Positions 54,905-64,000 of a DNA stretch of 64,000 nucleotides are shown piece after piece (position 1 is the first letter of the stretch; each line of letters starts with the position of its first letter). Location: contig CM036756.1 of assembly GCA_020796225.1 (NCBI GenBank), forward strand, positions 65,779,152-65,843,151. Direction: 5' to 3'. A program made the translations under genes and the position numbers. Origin of the DNA: Arion vulgaris (Eukaryota; Mollusca; Gastropoda; Stylommatophora; Arionidae). Below the pieces are notes generated by a model that saw only the letters and a program-made list of their open reading frames with translations, made no database searches and was not told where the DNA came from.

Positions 54905-55205
54905 TGAACACATAGTTACAAATAATGGCAGACAGGGCTGTGCGGTATATTTTATCAGTATGATGCTTTTCATTTTTCTTTTCTCCAATCCTGTTTTGCC
55001 TCACAGAGTCAGAATAAGAAGAGATTTCTAGAACGGGCTTTTGTGTTAATGCAAGTCTTTGAAATGCTTCAGTATGATGCAAGTCTTCCAAATGCCACCC
55101 TTCAAATTTTTTTTTTTTTTTTAAACCTTCAATTGTGATTTTGTTTTCACTACTTATACCGACCCTCTCACGGTGCCGCCTGATGCAACCGCATCTCTGT
55201 ATCAT
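54905..55205 (-). repeat. Dispersed repeat SINE-H, antisense
   Basis: Reverse complement of the 10695 element. Its head (GCTATGATACAGAGATGCGG) lies at 55175-55210 and is the start of the 43-bp array. The 125-codon minus frame has no recognised domain. Confidence 0.72.
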
Positions 55206-55608
55206 AGCACGGTACGGACCTGCTGATGCAACCGCATCTCTGTATCATAGCACGGTACGGACCTGCTGATGCAACCGCATCTCTGTATCATAGCACGGTA
55301 CGGACCTGCTGATGCAACCGCATCTCTGTATCATAGCACGGTACGGACCTGCTGATGCAACCGCATCTCTGTATCATAGCACGGTACGGACCTGCTGATG
55401 CAACCGCATCTCTGTATCATAGCACGGTACGGACCTGCTGATGCAACCGCATCTCTGTATCATAGCACGGTACGGACCTGCTGATGCAACCGCATCTCTG
55501 TATCATAGCACGGTACGGACCTGCTGATGCAACCGCATCTCTGTATCATAGCACGGTACGGACCTGCTGATGCAACCGCATCTCTGTATCATAGCACGGT
55601 ACGGACCT
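55181..55608. repeat. 43-bp tandem array, ~10 copies, from the SINE-H head
   Basis: Unit TGATGCAACCGCATCTCTGT, ATCATAGCACGGTACGGACC, TGC; the copies are essentially identical. In reverse complement the unit contains GTGCTATGATACAGAGATGC, homologous to the 5' head of the dispersed repeat at 10695 (GCTGTGTTATGATACAGAAT). The array starts within the head of the antisense copy. Confidence 0.95.
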
Positions 55609-55610
55609 GC

Positions 55611-55865
55611 CCCTGTGTTGCCAGGACTCTCAAGACGAGCAAAGAATAGTAACACTGCGACCTACAAGGCATGTCGTAAGAGACGTCTGAGGTAGGGTCA
55701 TAGGTAAGCTACTCTAATACACTAAAAAGCGTCGCAGAAATCGGATGTACTGACCTACTTGTAGGCGCATAATTGACACAACGTACAATCGCTCTTAGGC
55801 TCAGATCACATACCTATCATACAGAGCGATTTAACAAGTGTTCGATATGGAGCGTTGAAAGAAGA
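55611..55865 (+). mobile_element. SINE-A copy
   Basis: Head AAAGAATAGTAACACTGCGA and body TCGCTCTTAGGCTCAGATCA, ending GAAAGAAGAAAG. It begins within a few bases of the end of the 43-bp array. No clear TSD. Confidence 0.85.
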
Positions 55866-56272
55866 AAGTTTATGGAAAACAACATTAAGCAAAGGGTGTG
55901 GTAGGGCAGGTCTTTCGATGAGAAACTTAGGCTTGAGATTAAATTCAAGAGAACTAAATGCAAACTTCGAACTTAAACAGTTGCTAAATGGGTATTAGTT
56001 CTTGGTTACTGAACCGACGTCATAGCAATGAGGGATATCCATAGGTGCTTAGTCTCCAGCAACATATGTTGAAGGGTGTGCGTACAGAAGGTTCCCATGG
56101 CATGCTAGTTAAACACATTCCTCATTCTGCCCATCAGACATCCAGTTCTACTTGTACAGTGTGTAATCTCCTTAAATAGTTGGATAGAATCAGCATCAAT
56201 TGTAGTGTTCTCATCCAACAGAAGGTCACTAAGAGACCAAAGGACATTCCACTTATCCATCCTCAACTCCAT
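55866..56272. other. Unassigned sequence
   Basis: Nothing I can name. Confidence 0.4.
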
Positions 56273-56280
56273 GGCGATCA

Positions 56281-56481
56281 TTTTTTTTTAGATCCAGAAG
56301 CACTTGAGCTTTCAGCTCTTTGGCTCAGGGTGATGCATGGGCATCGTCGGTGCCACGAACACCGTTAATCTGGAGAGTCTGTGGCTTTTTTCTGCTAGCC
56401 CGCGGAATTGAACCGCACTCACAGTGGGCTTATCATCCGTCATCCAACGAACTACGAACACGCTGGGCAGGCGGGCAACAC
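56281..56481 (-). mobile_element. SINE-B copy
   Basis: 8-bp TSD GGCGATCA (56273-56280 and 56482-56489), T tract at its start, minus strand. Carries several small deletions relative to 12953. Confidence 0.88.
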
Positions 56482-56579
56482 GGCGATCAATACTGTTGAT
56501 GCATGTCTGACCACTCTCTCATTGTGGCGAACACAAGCAGACCAAGAACAGTAGATTCACTTATATTATTTTTAAATGG

Positions 56580-56692
56580 GTTTTTAATCTGAACGATTGA
56601 ATTCATTGCATCGGGTTTTACCCCATATGGCTCAGTCCCTCTCAGCAGAAATGGTACTCCAGAAACAATCCTAGGTGTCTCTGGACAAAATT
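56580..56692 (-). mobile_element. SINE-C fragment, antisense
   Basis: TTGAATTCATTGCATCGGGT through CAATCCTAGGTGTCTCTGGA: the SINE-C body. About 40 bp of the normal head-body junction are missing, and a 73-bp array starts at the B-box-like TTCGAACC. Confidence 0.78.
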
Positions 56693-57343
56693 TCGAACCT
56701 TGCAAAACTAAATCCGTTCATACCGCAACCAGTCATTCCGTTACTTCCGAAGTATTAACAAAAACTCGAACCTTGCAAAACTAAATCCGTTCATACCGCA
56801 GCCTGTTATTCCGTTACTTCCGAAGTACTAACAAAAATTCGAACCTTGCAAAACTAAATCCGTTCATACCGCAGCCTGTCATTCCGTTACTTCCGAAGTA
56901 TTAACAAAAATTCGAACCTTGCAAAACTAAATCCGTTCATACCGCAGCCTGTCATTCCGTTACTTCCGAAGTATTAACAAAAACTCGAACCTTGCAAAAC
57001 TAAATCCGTTCATACCGCAGCCTGTCATTCCGTTACTTCCGAAGTATTAACAAAAATTCGAACCTTGCAAAACTAAATCCGTTCATACCGCAGCCTGTCA
57101 TTCCGTTACTTCCGAAGTATTAACAAAAATTCGAACCTTGCAAAACTAAATCCGTTCATACCGCAGCCTGTCATTCCGTTACTTCCGAAGTATTAACAAA
57201 AATTCGAACCTTGCAAAACTAAATCCGTTCATACCGCATCCTGTCATTCCGTTACTTCCGAAGTATTAACAAAAATTCGAACCTTGCAAAACTAAATCCG
57301 TTCATACCGCATCCTGTCATTCCGTTACTTCCGAAGTATTAAC
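56693..57343. repeat. 73-bp tandem array, ~9 copies
   Basis: Unit TCGAACCTTGCAAAACTAAA, TCCGTTCATACCGCAGCCTG, TCATTCCGTTACTTCCGAAG, TATTAACAAAAAT; spacing is exactly 73 bp (56693, 56766, 56839). Each unit's reverse complement holds GGTTCGAATTT, close to the B-box consensus GGTTCGANTCC. Confidence 0.95.
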
Positions 57344-57399
57344 GACGAGAAAGATCATAATTCTGTGCAAGACGTTTACTTTTATTTTTCATGTTTGTT

Positions 57400-57860
57400 G
57401 ACCTACAAACACTGTGCTACCAGTGCCAAACATTGGCACTCACAAAAGAACCAGAAAGGAAAATTACCACATGCGAAATGAGATGCTTGAGGAAAGCGGT
57501 AAATAAAACAGGAAGAGACCATATAAGAAATGAGAAAATTAGAAGAACAGTCGGAACAACACCTGCTATTAGATTTATTGAAAAACAGAGACTCAGATGG
57601 TTTGCCACTTGGTGAGAATTAACCCGAATACACCAGTTGCAAGAGCGCACAACCTGAAAATGGAATCATCAAGAGGAAGGGGTAGACTCTACCAAGAAAA
57701 AGATGGATTGATTCAGTTACAGACATCTTAAAACTCCACACTACCACAGCATATCAAGCGACCGAGCGTGCACTATCTGGGAAACCGATCATCAGTTAAA
57801 CCTGCTACACCTAACGGTAAAAAAGCAGAGAAGGACAAAGGAAAGAAAGAAAGAAAGTTG
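57400..57860 (+). mobile_element. LINE-A-related C-terminal fragment
   Basis: Frame 57391-57615 reads RKITTCEMRCLRKAVNKTGR, then RNEKIRRTVGTTPAIRFIEK and QRLRWFATW, clearly related to LINE-A but diverged. It decays into RGRGRLYQEKDGLIQ-like frames and an A/G-rich end (57818-57858). Confidence 0.8.
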
Positions 57861-58519
57861 ACGTACACATTCTGATATAACTAAAAAAAAGACTCGACCT
57901 TGGGATGAAAGGACGTGTCTCGATTTAAAGAAAAAACTTTAATCGCCCTACATAACAAACAAACTTACTCGTGACACCTACAAGAATCAACATGTATCGA
58001 TTAAGATTTACGGTTGAACGTGCAGTAGTGTGCAAATATCTCATGTAGGTTAAAGTGTATTTAACTTCACTTGAGACTTAGTATCACAGGCCCACGTTGT
58101 ACACGATCCGCGTTCACGTGTAACAAGAAAGAAGACAACCTTCTAGTGTATATGATACTAGCCTGTCCCCTAACACAACAAGAAAGGATTACTTCGTGTT
58201 AGATATATAAAGATACCGGATCTCACAGTTAGTGATTTATGTTTGCAATACTAGTTAACTGCAACTTAATAGCGTCAATACAACAATATAAACACTTTGC
58301 TTACGTGACTTATTTTGTGATTGAATATATTAAAACTTGCATTCTGTCCAGCTCTTTATCCCTTTTCATAAAATGTTATATGTGTCAACAAGTGTTTATA
58401 GAATATGTAGTATAAATCTTCTTTGATAAATTGTCAAATACGCATCTGCTATTTGAAAGTTGTTATAATATTATGTGAGTTACGCAATGTGTATTCAGTA
58501 TATGGAAAATACTTTGTCA
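57861..58519. other. Unassigned AT-rich sequence
   Basis: Nothing I can name. Confidence 0.4.
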
Positions 58520-58570
58520 TAGAACTCGGTAAAACATATCAGGTCATTTTATTTCGCCTACGTTACGGAC
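58520..58570 (+). mobile_element. LINE-I remnant (FRLR motif)
   Basis: Reads ELGKTYQVILFRLRYG-like residues, the same motif as DLSKTDQIII-FRLRTGHC at 38800-39110. A SINE-C follows directly. Confidence 0.6.
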
Positions 58571-58571
58571 A

Positions 58572-58812
58572 CTGTGTGGTTCTCTGTAGTTAAGTGGTTA
58601 AGCCGTTGGCTTGCGTTCTGAAAGTCGTGGATTCGAATCCCCACTACGACATTCTGTTCATGAGTGCTTTTTTTCCAGACATTTCTAGGATTGTTGTCGG
58701 TGCTACGGGGTTCGTGTTTTATGCAATACTCTCGGGAGGTAGTGTGCCATTTCTTCAGATAGGAACAGAACCACATGAGGAAAACCAAATACAACGAAGT
58801 CAATCCTAGGCT
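58572..58812 (+). mobile_element. SINE-C copy
   Basis: Head TTCTCTGTAGTTAAGTGG with a mutated A box, B box GATTCGAATCC, and body TGCAATACTCTCGGGAGGTA. Near full length. Confidence 0.87.
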
Positions 58813-58922
58813 CTTACGCCATTTTTCTTAAACGAAAAGAAATGTTCTTTTAACAGTGGTACATCGGGGGTAGGTTTTTTTTATTAGTACAAATATTTGT
58901 TTAAATGTATTGCTTTTTTGTA

Positions 58923-59370
58923 CAGGGTGTTAATAAAGTTGCTGTGCAGTAAAATATACACCCGCGCGAGACTTCGTCACGAGAAATGTAGTTTTCAAAG
59001 ACGCCTAAAATATTGTAACGAAGATTGTTATTATTCATCTAGAAACTACTGCTCTTGGCTGGCTTGTATTCGGTAACGTGGCTGTGAACACGACTTGTGT
59101 GTCTGGAAATTTCAGCATATATTGTTGAATTACTTCTACGGTATATTTGACAACATTACGAAAAATATGTTCCTCCAAAAATACCATGTTTTCAATGGTT
59201 AACAGTATATCTTTTCAGCAATGAAATCGTGAATATAACAACGGCTTGTTGTGTATTGCTGCAAACAGGATTATGGAGCACAGAATATCATGACGTTACT
59301 TTCCATCATTCCTGAAGTATTACTAAAATATTTTTCAAATCCGCTGCACATCGACTTTATCAACGCCTTG
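58923..59370. mobile_element. Possible mariner-like MITE, ~450 bp
   Basis: CAGGGTGTTAATAAAGTTGC at 58923 and, inverted at 59370, CAAGGCGTTGATAAAGTCGA match at about 20 of 26 positions including flanks. TA precedes the left end; the right end is followed by TT rather than TA. No transposase. Confidence 0.55.
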
Positions 59371-59379
59371 TTAATAATC

Positions 59380-59945
59380 TGTTAATAAAAGATGAAAATG
59401 GGATGAAGGAAATTTTAAGAAGATCAAACAAGGTTCTACAAAAAAATAAACAACTAAAAACAGTATGGAACGCAACTGATAGGAAAACAAAGATCAGAAT
59501 ACTAAAAGCAGGCATATTCCCAGTGGGTACGTATTGGTGTGAAGCATGGACATGGACGCAAGGCAGTGAAAAACATATATGTGTTTTTGAATATGTGTTA
59601 CAGAAGACTCCTTCGTATGTCATGGACAGAGAAGAGAGCAAATAGCTCTATCCAGAAAGAACTCAAAATCAAAGAAAACTGGCTGATGCTACAACTAAAT
59701 AAGAGAAAATTGAGGTATATTGGACATATAAAAAAACACGAAGGAATGGAGAAGACCATCATGGAAGGAGGCATACCAGCAAATATGAGAAGAGGAAGAC
59801 CACGAAGAAAATGGATTCAGAGTGTAACTGATGGTTTGAACATGGCGGCTGCAGAGGCGGGACATCTGGTCTACGAGAGAAATTCCGAAAGACTTGTTAG
59901 GATGTCAAAGTTCTGCTGGACAAGCTATTTAGTGATGATGATATT
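59380..59945 (+). mobile_element. LINE-B, 5'-truncated copy
   Basis: The best LINE-B copy in the window. Frames 59403-59645 and 59539-59982 read RKTKIRILKAGIFPVGTYWC, then MCYRRLLRMSWTEKRANSSI, KLRYIGHIKKHEGMEKTIME and RRGRPRRKWIQSVTDGLNMA. One frame change joins the two. The polymerase core is absent. It ends near GATGATGATA. Confidence 0.85.
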
Positions 59946-60344
59946 TGATCAAACACTGAGTTTGTTTTATAGAGTATGTTAAAACAGAGATGCATACAAC
60001 CTTTCTTGTGTACCGGCACGTACTTGTTGTACATAAGCATTTACGTTATGATTACATATGAATGGGACAAATATAGTGATTACTCATCAATGAGATTAGA
60101 CATATGTTGTCAGGTAAAGTAGACGTGCAAGTTCAGTCAGGATTATTGTTACAGAGAGCGTGTTGTGTGCAACACATCAGAACGTGAGTAATCGAAATGT
60201 GATATCATTAGATTACTCATCATGTGTCACACATTTTGTTTGGGGGTTCGTGTCAGTGTCGTTTCCCCACACGGTTATGTCTTTCTCTTGAGCCACTCAG
60301 TACTTCATAAACTCAGTAATCTAATTATCTCATCATTATCATCA
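59946..60344. other. Unassigned sequence
   Basis: Nothing I can name. Confidence 0.4.
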
Positions 60345-61345
60345 TTAATCCTCTCCGCTCCTCATTGAGCATAGGGCCTCAACAGTTGTTCTCCACTCTT
60401 CTCGATCTCTGGCTGTTCTTTTTATGGTCTCCCAGGTCAATTGAGCACTCTTCAGCTCCTCAATAAGACCTCGTCTCCAAGTCTGCTTAGGGCGTCCTCT
60501 TTTTCGTTTTCCCTGCGGGTTCCACTCGAGCACCTGTCTAGTGACACTCGACTGTGTCTTCCGCAAGGTATGGTCTATCCATCGCCATCTTCTGCTCTTG
60601 ACCTGTGTTATCATAGGTTCCTGCCCTGTTCTTATCCACAGATCCGTGTTTGTAACTCTATCATACCATCTCAATCTGACAATCCGCCGCAAACATCCGT
60701 TGACAAAGGTCTGGATCTTATTTGTATTTGCCCTAGTGACTCGCCAAGTTTCAGAGCCATACAGCAACATCGACTTCACATTTGAGCTGAAAATCCTGAG
60801 CTTTGTTTTCGTGGAGATGGCAGCGGACTTCCACACCATGTGCAGGATCGCAAAGGCCTGTCGGGCCTTCCTAATCCTAGCATTAATGTCCTCATCTGTA
60901 CCTCCTGATCTGCTGATCTTACTTCCAATGTAGACAAATTCATCCACATCTTCTATGTCCCTTCCCTCAATCAGTATTGGATCGTGCTGTATGTTGTTGC
61001 TACGCATTGCTTTAGTCTTCTCTTGACTGATTTTAAGACCGACTCGTTGTGCCGTTTGTGTCAGAGCATCCACTTTTTCCTGCATGTCTTGTAGTCTATG
61101 CGAAAGCAAGGCGAGATCGTCCGCAAAGTCCAGGTCTTCTAGCTTTGACATAAGTGTCCACTGTATGCCTTTTCCAGACCTGGCGTAGGCTGTGCGTGTG
61201 ACCCAATTGTTTTTGGTTTCTGTAACTACTGTTTTTTTAAATGGATGGGTAGTTAGCCCATCGTACAACCCCCAACCTGGAGGACCAAGAGACCACATTT
61301 AGTCTGCCCTCTCTCCTTCGACCTTCCCGGCTTGGGTAACCCTGC
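60330..61345 (-). mobile_element. LINE-D, internally deleted copy
   Basis: In element orientation: a 5' module (GACTAAATGTGGTCTCTTGG, CAGGTTGGGGGTTGTACGAT, GGGCTAACTACCCATCC), then a jump straight into the reverse transcriptase just before its FADD box, then the full C-terminus and a GATGATAATGATGA tail (60330-60345 reverse complement). Endonuclease and the first half of the polymerase are missing. The same 5' module is at 18885 and 30255. Confidence 0.85.
60345..61298 (-). pseudogene. LINE-D chimeric frame, 317 codons uninterrupted
   Basis: The first ~45 codons come from the 5' module (GWGLYDGLTTHPF). From there: GIQWTLMSKLEDLDFADDLA with FADD, QRVGLKISQEKTKAMR, EFVYIGSKISRSGG, KTKLRIFSSNVKSMLLYGSE, CLRRIVRLRWYDRV, KSRRWRWIDHTLRK, and KRGRPKQTWRRGLIEELKSA to the stop. 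The frame is open across the deletion junction, so a fused protein is conceivable, but it lacks the first catalytic Asp region and the endonuclease. I infer it is inactive as a polymerase. Confidence 0.85.
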
Positions 61346-61424
61346 CGGCATAATCTAACTATCTAATTAAGTATAAAAAGATTAAAAATAAAATTCCTAC
61401 AAAATATTTTCACCATCTTCAAGA

Positions 61425-61570
61425 TTATATCCGGGACCCTCTCAGGTTCTACGGAGTTCGTCGTTCACTGCCGCTGATATTTTCCTGTGTAAGAAAGAGA
61501 TCAGAGCACATATGGTTACTCATGGAAGTGCAATGAAGATGGTCCTATCAACCAACTAATCAATACTTCA
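61425..61570 (+). mobile_element. SINE-G 3' fragment
   Basis: TTTTCCTGTGTAAGAAAGAG, ATCAGAGCACATATGG, then the tail TCAACCAACTAATCAAT. Matches the end of the copy at 35465. Confidence 0.65.
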
Positions 61571-61644
61571 TATACTATTTATTTATCATAGACATCAAAC
61601 GTGGATCTATTTTCTGTGATTATGTAGTGGTAAGCTATTCAACT

Positions 61645-61825
61645 AGTAAAATCGAGGGTAGACGAGACAGAGAAAGACAGAGAGAGAAAATTTTGGATGG
61701 CCTGACTTCGTGGCACGGTAGAGCGTCAACATCTGAGTTGATAGCAAACACCAAAGATATAGATTTGTAGAGATCCATGATCGCCTACGCCAGCCGGCAC
61801 GGCACCTGATGATGATGAAACTATT
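61645..61825 (+). mobile_element. LINE-G C-terminal fragment
   Basis: Reads KIEGRRDRERQREKILDGLT, SWHGRASTSELIANTKDIDL, a stop, then ends at GATGATGATG. Same family as 36538. Confidence 0.75.
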
Positions 61826-61852
61826 CACTTCGTATTCTTCCAATGTTTTCCT

Positions 61853-62030
61853 ACATCGACTTGTATACTTCTAAAGCTGTGTGTTGTCAACTAAAGTATG
61901 TGTACATCTCAACATCGACTTGTATACTTCTAAAGCTGTGTGTTGTCAACTAAAGTATGTGTACATCTCAACATCGACTTGTATACTTCTAAAGCTGTTT
62001 GTTGTCAACTAAAGTATGTGTACATCTCAA
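61853..62030. repeat. 59-bp tandem repeat, 3 copies
   Basis: Unit CATCGACTTGTATACTTCTA, AAGCTGTGTGTTGTCAACTA, AAGTATGTGTACATCTCAA. Confidence 0.93.
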
Positions 62031-62614
62031 CATAGCTTGTCTTGGACTGACATGGTGGTTGGTCTTGTGTGTCTCTTCTGTCCTGTATGTAATGTATATC
62101 GACTTGATTTCTGTTGAGAAATTCTTGTAACACAGACGTTTTTTTTTTTTGCTTCTCACTTCGTTTGCGTTCCACTATACATTTGTGAGACAACAGGTTT
62201 GGTCAGTTGTCCTGGTCTACTCTCTTCTGACCGCTCGGTTAGCAAATGCACTGGCTGTTTGGGTGAGTATTTCGAAGCAGATAATTTGGCTTCACTCCTC
62301 TCTGTTGTAGTTGATATGAGCGACGCCAATGACGATAAATTGCATTTTCACATAACTGCTTTTATGTGTTAGTGTGTGTCTGTGTGTACCCTATTTTTTC
62401 AGACATCTGTGTAGTAACTGATACACAAGCCAGGTTGTCTGGGTTGTCTTCCATTGTTTTTTTAAATCACCTTTCTTCGCAAACTGCAAAGCAGCAGGTT
62501 GGTTTGTTTTCTGTGGTTTCCTTTCCCGTAGCTAAAGGTTATAGCGACTTTTGTTAGCCTGGTGCTTCTATCTTAGAATAGATGTACTTCTTTGTGAGTA
62601 GGGAGATTACCTGC
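62031..62614. other. Unassigned sequence
   Basis: Nothing I can name; short frames lack motifs. Confidence 0.4.
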
Positions 62615-62797
62615 AGCCCCACCAAGTCATGCATTGCACAACACTATAGTTTAGTCCGCGACTGTTTATTTTCTCCCCCACCAAGTCATGCATGGCACAA
62701 CACTATAGTTTAGTCCGCGACTGTTTATTTTCTCCCCCACCAAGTCATGCATTGCACAACACTATAGTTTAGTCCGCGACTGTTTATTTTCTCCCTG
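62615..62797. repeat. ~58-bp tandem repeat, 3 copies
   Basis: Unit CCCACCAAGTCATGCATTGC, ACAACACTATAGTTTAGTCC, GCGACTGTTTATTTTCTC, nearly identical between copies. Confidence 0.93.
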
Positions 62798-63384
62798 TAT
62801 AAAATTGGCTTATAATGCAACTAACATTTCATTTTGAAGGTCGACCCGCTCCATTCACCACCTGCTGAGGACTAGAATGAGTTCTGTCGTCACCTTCATT
62901 CACATCAAATGACATGACATGTTCAGGACACAATATTAAAAAAACATACCAAGATGTGTTGCGATAAGGCTTTTTTCCGATCCAATAAACAGAAAACTGT
63001 CAGACGTGTCATGTTACGCACAAGCGACCATTTGTATAACACTATGTGAATTATAAGCCATAGTTCCTTCCACTTCTATGAGCAACTCGAGACACAGTTC
63101 TCCCTCAACTAATCGCTTCACTGCTTACCTATTTCAGTGTTAAAGTCCGTACCAAGATGTTTAGCTTAAGTAAAGTAACAACCAATACCTGTGTATGCAC
63201 CTTATATCTTTACATGTCTCCGCTTATATAAAGTGCTGATAGTGTGCATACATTCTGCTATAGTGTACGATGCACCGTTACATTTACACTCAAGTATAAG
63301 ATTGTCCAACTATTTACTGACTGTTGGTATGTTTTAGTCTCACGTAAGTAAGTTAATTACTTAAATGTATATCTATATAGTGAG
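62798..63384. other. Unassigned AT-rich sequence
   Basis: Nothing I can name. Confidence 0.4.
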
Positions 63385-63710
63385 CGTCTGTAACTCAAGC
63401 TGTAGTGAGTTCAATCACAAACCCAAGCGTACCTGGTTCAAACCCCACGGTGGGCAAGTTTGGAAGCAAATTCGTGGGATTTTTACCAAGGTAAAAATAG
63501 ACCTCACCGTTCAGAAAGCAATGGCAAACTACTAAACGTATAAGTGGTACTTAGAAAAAATCAACAACTAGTTTACTGTGGTTGATGGCTACGTACTGTA
63601 AAGGATATGCCACGATTGTCATATCTATATAAATATAAATATCTGATGCTGACCACATCACCCATCGTGTGCCAATGAAAAATACGAACCTAACATCGTA
63701 TTACGCTATA
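63385..63710 (+). mobile_element. SINE-E copy, tRNA-derived
   Basis: The head includes B box GGTTCAAACCC near 63437, with a weak A box upstream. The body shares GACCACATCACCCATCGTGT and TGAAAAATACGAACCTAACA with 45593. Confidence 0.75.
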
Positions 63711-63727
63711 TACTATGTGGTATATAA

Positions 63728-63792
63728 TGAGTTCCTTTACTTTACTTTATATATATATATATATTTATGTATATATAAGTAAAGGAACTCTT
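63728..63792. repeat. Inverted repeat around an AT tract
   Basis: GAGTTCCTTTACTTTA and its inverse AAGTAAAGGAACTC flank a short TA-rich loop. Could be a foldback remnant or simple hairpin. Confidence 0.7.
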
Positions 63793-64000
63793 TTTCATGC
63801 TAAGGGGAATATTAGGGGATTCTGTGTTCGACCCGCATTTTTCATTTACCACCGGCATACAATATTAACATAACGAAGCTCGCTTTTACTGCCCCGTGCT
63901 TTTCTAGTAATCAAATGAAGCTGTGTCGATCTGAGCGCACTTACAGTTGTCTATACTGTCGAAAAAATGTCTATACATATAAGGAATTTAAAACCCTTTA

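Overview
This window looks like AT-rich, gene-poor, repeat-dominated DNA from an animal nuclear genome, most likely a lophotrochozoan and plausibly a mollusc. That placement rests on the LINE protein types, on several tRNA-derived SINE families, on a SINE module containing GTAAGAGGCGACTAA (a motif I recall from molluscan SINEs), and on the many minisatellites. It is inference, not a database match. I found no convincing host protein-coding gene, no intact tRNA or rRNA gene and no bacterial feature. The long open reading frames are either retrotransposon remnants or tandem repeats that lack stops.

Layout. 0.9-3.1 kb: a SINE split by a LINE and by a second SINE, each with target-site duplications (TSDs). 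3.9-5.9 kb: a 50-bp array, an antisense SINE, and a ~31-bp array that looks like an expansion of that SINE's promoter head. 7-13 kb: a foldback element, SINEs, and a LINE split by a SINE. 13.8-18.5 kb: a 9-bp array, a 61-bp array of about 40 copies with higher-order structure, and a 38-bp array. 18.5-33 kb: LINE 3' ends, SINEs, 12-bp and TTGG repeats, and a 44-bp array closed by a nested SINE pair. 34-38.4 kb: a compound (GA)n minisatellite, hAT MITE, LINE fragment, and a 39-bp array open on both strands. 38.6-45.5 kb: RNase H-type LINE tail split by a TA-flanked MITE, a 99-bp array with LINE-coding homology, and clustered minus-strand LINEs. 45.6-57.4 kb: tRNA-type SINEs, LINE RNase H domains, and arrays of 16, 48, 52, 58, 53, 43 and 73 bp. 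57.4-64 kb: LINE fragments, including one internally deleted LINE with an open 317-aa frame.

The main theme is the relation between transposable elements and tandem repeats. At least four minisatellites carry units recognisable as pieces of dispersed elements: a SINE pol III A-box region, a LINE RNase H catalytic-aspartate motif, a LINE C-terminal coding segment, and the 5' head of another dispersed repeat. A fifth abuts a SINE remnant at its B-box-like core. Several elements are in turn inserted into arrays, and exact or near-exact TSDs give a relative order of events.

Family labels used here (SINE-A to SINE-H, LINE-A to LINE-I) are local names for this window, not database names.
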